Of a stretch of DNA of 64,000 nt, positions 62,534 to 64,000 are shown piece by piece; the stretch's first letter is position 1, and each line of letters begins with the position of its first letter. The position numbers and the translations under genes were made by a program. The stretch comes from Streptomyces sp. 378. GTDB lineage: Bacteria; Actinomycetota; Actinomycetes; Streptomycetales; Streptomycetaceae. The notes under the pieces are model-generated. The model was not told the origin of the DNA, did not search any database, and was given only the letters and a program-made list of their open reading frames with translations. The DNA lies in contig NZ_JASKMS010000028.1 in NCBI RefSeq assembly GCF_030124145.1, forward strand, positions 1 to 64,000, written 5' to 3'.

Positions 62534-63276
62534 TGACTTCTGATGCGACCCAGACCGGTGCGGTGCCTTTCGAGACCGGGAACGATCCGAACCAGCTCCG
62601 CGATCTGATCAGACGTGCCCGTGTCGTGCTGTGGGACTTCGACGGGCCCATCTGCCGCCTGTTCGCCGGGCACTCGGCGGAGCGGGTGGCGAGCGACCTG
62701 GTGTCCTGGCTGGAGGGCCGCGGTCTGCACGGCCTGCTCACCGACAGCGAGCGCGAGTCCCTCGACCCGCACGTGGTCCTGCGCGCCGTGGACCGCCGGC
62801 ACCCCGGCAGCGACCTCGTCGCCGAGCTGGAGGAACGTCTCACCCAGGAGGAGCTGCGGGCCGCGTCCTCGGCGTGGCCGACCGCGTACGCGGACCCACT
62901 GATCCGCACCTGGACGGCGGTGGGCTCCCGCCTGGCGATCACCACGAACAACTCACCCCGGGTGGCCCGCACCTACCTCGCGGGCCGCGGCCTCGCCGGC
63001 TGCTTCGCCCCGCACATCTACGGGCGCACCCAGGACCTCCACCGGCTGAAGCCCGATCCGCACTGCCTCAACCGGGCGCTGCGGGCCATGGGGGCCGCCC
63101 CCGGTGACGCGCTGATGATCGGTGACACCCCCTCGGACCACGAGGCGGCGGGCCGTGCGGGGGTGCCGTTCCTGGGCTACGCGCGTAACGAACGCAAGGC
63201 CAAGATCCTGAGGGACGCCGGCGCCGACCGGGTCCTCGTGTCCCTGGCGCCGCTCTTGGACCTGCTGCGCGCGTGA
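62533..63276 (+). CDS. HAD-family hydrolase
   Basis: A 247-residue haloacid dehalogenase-type phosphatase with motif I VVLWDFDGPI, motif II ITTNNS, motif III lysine in RLKPDP and motif IV IGDTPSDHEAA. It starts with GTG at the GntR stop (TAGTG). It is followed by a phosphotransferase gene, giving a phosphatase/kinase pair under GntR control. The substrate is unknown. Confidence 0.94.
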   Translation: MTSDATQTGAVPFETGNDPNQLRDLIRRARVVLWDFDGPICRLFAGHSAERVASDLVSWLEGRGLHGLLTDSERESLDPHVVLRAVDRRHPGSDLVAELEERLTQEELRAASSAWPTAYADPLIRTWTAVGSRLAITTNNSPRVARTYLAGRGLAGCFAPHIYGRTQDLHRLKPDPHCLNRALRAMGAAPGDALMIGDTPSDHEAAGRAGVPFLGYARNERKAKILRDAGADRVLVSLAPLLDLLRA

Positions 63277-63345
63277 GCGGACGGCCGGGGAGCAATGGGC
63301 CCGGGTGTAGCATTCCGGCACCGCGCAAGGAATTGAGTCGAACGC

Positions 63346-63483
63346 TCACCCCCGCTCGTATGTGACGAGGCCGACCGGCCCCACCCGAACGAGTTCACGC
63401 AGCCTCATGCCGATGGGTGGCAAGCACCCGTAATGGCTCTCTTCGCCATGCGCGTCGTCGGCCGCGAACCTACCGTTTGCCAT
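63346..63483 (-). CDS. Small hypothetical protein divergent from the phosphotransferase
   Basis: A 45-residue frame with a strong AGGGAGGAC five bases before its ATG. The product (ESHYGCLPPIGMRLRELVRV, then GPVGLVTYERG) is not low-complexity, and its single Cys sits in a YGCLPP motif. It diverges from the phosphotransferase start with only 34 bases between. No family recognised. Confidence 0.6.
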   Translation of the reverse strand: MANGRFAADDAHGEESHYGCLPPIGMRLRELVRVGPVGLVTYERG

Positions 63484-63517
63484 ACCGTCCTCCCTTCTCG
63501 CACTTCCGGAGCGGCCC

Positions 63518-64000
63518 GTGGGCGCACCTCCTCGTCCCCGCCCTCTTCCCGGGGAGCGCGCCCCGCACGACGCCACCTTCCGGGCCTTCGTGAAACTCGC
63601 CGCCGAGCGGGGGCGGGAAAGCGGCGGCCACCACCACCGGAATTACGTCTTCCCGCTGACCGAGGGCATGGCCCGGATGGTCGGCGGTGAGGCGGGGACG
63701 TCCGTGACCGTGCGGATCCGGCGCCCGGACGCGCTGCGTGTGGTCATCCGGACCTGGCAGGACGAGACCGGCCTGCTCGACGCCGTCCGGGGGGCCCTGC
63801 CGCACGCGCCGCGATGTCTCGTGAAGCGGGGTGACATCGCGATCCACAGCTTCGCCGAGGGCGTGCCGCTGTCCGGCGTCTGCGACCACGGCAAGCCCGT
63901 CGACACCCTGACGATCAAGGCGCTGGCCGGTCTGCTGGCCCGGACGGCACAGGTGCGGCGCGGCGCGCTGCCCGCCCTGCCGGCCGTCTGGCCCCGCAAC
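63518..64000 (+). CDS. Aminoglycoside-phosphotransferase-like kinase, 5' part
   Basis: The first 161 codons of a gene cut by the window edge. After the GTG (GGAG eight bases upstream), the product shows APH-like kinase N-lobe elements: HHHRNYVFPLTEGMA at the nucleotide loop, VTVRIRRPDALRVVIRTW around the Lys strand, and FAEGVPLS at the hinge. The catalytic HGD loop would be outside the window. It probably phosphorylates a small molecule whose product is handled by the HAD enzyme. Confidence 0.82.
   Translation, partial: MGAPPRPRPLPGERAPHDATFRAFVKLAAERGRESGGHHHRNYVFPLTEGMARMVGGEAGTSVTVRIRRPDALRVVIRTWQDETGLLDAVRGALPHAPRCLVKRGDIAIHSFAEGVPLSGVCDHGKPVDTLTIKALAGLLARTAQVRRGALPALPAVWPRN

Noticed and set aside
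1-64000. tRNA genes, CRISPR arrays, insertion sequences, integrase and att sites
   Set aside because: Looked for on both strands by eye; nothing convincing was found. A tRNA scan would settle the first point.

Overview
The window is high-GC actinobacterial DNA, almost certainly from a Streptomyces chromosome. Codon third positions are strongly GC-rich and GTG/TTG starts with GTGA/ATGA overlaps are common. Several genes are hallmarks of the genus: GlnR, a Nur-type Fur protein, RsiG, mycothiol synthase MshD, and an XRE/DUF397 module. The gene order recalls, from memory, the SCO412x-SCO419x part of the S. coelicolor chromosome; this was not checked by any search.

Layout. 1-102: end of a 5S rRNA gene and its terminator. 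119-3751: an ABC exporter plus two-component operon, four genes chained by stop/start overlaps or short gaps. 4403-11707: a leftward operon that looks like a chromosomal, minimal Gram-positive type IV secretion/conjugation apparatus (small pilin-like membrane protein, a possible 40-residue protein, VirB8/TcpC-like, VirB6/TrbL-like, SCO6880 family, VirB4 ATPase, VirD4-like protein). A two-domain peptidoglycan hydrolase at 13236-14237 fits the same machine. Two broken protease genes lie between. 14483-18274: a PAP2 phosphatase, a Tat-exported FAD oxidase, a lipoprotein and two small proteins. 18305-18723: a CsoR copper repressor with its palindromic operator. 18876-28686: phosphate and polyphosphate metabolism (Pit accessory protein and transporter, pstSCAB with a PHO box, NUDIX, CHAD protein, Ppk). 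29407-31846: a LysR regulator, a GNAT protein and mshD. 32004-39332: secreted proteins (5'-nucleotidase, DUF2993 protein, GH5 glycosidase, a pectate lyase/pectinesterase fusion and a protein with pore-former-like features).

39457-41082 is a divergent XRE/DUF397 module with two palindromes. 41072-44589 is a sensor kinase, response regulator and HtrA-like protease arranged like mycobacterial MprB-MprA-PepD. 44702-47655 holds a LacI regulator, GlnR and an alpha/beta hydrolase. 47733-51969 has a ThiS/MoaD protein, a membrane protein, a DUF2993 protein and a sulfurtransferase operon behind a cysteine-containing leader peptide. 52489-55078 encodes three tandem single-pass membrane proteins. 55178-57775 holds a tiny membrane protein, a nitrobindin-like protein, Nur, a YgfZ-like protein and D-aminoacyl-tRNA deacylase. 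57987-58619 is RsiG, followed by 48-bp tandem repeats and an Eis-like acetyltransferase. 60264-64000 is a module with two paralogous GntR regulators, each preceded by the same inverted repeat, then a HAD hydrolase and a phosphotransferase cut by the window edge.

The most unusual items are the chromosomal type IV apparatus whose VirD4-like protein has lost its P-loop and C-terminus, the twin GntR circuit with a shared operator, the XRE module with two near-perfect palindromes, and the secreted pore-former-like protein. No tRNA, CRISPR array, integrase or insertion sequence was seen.
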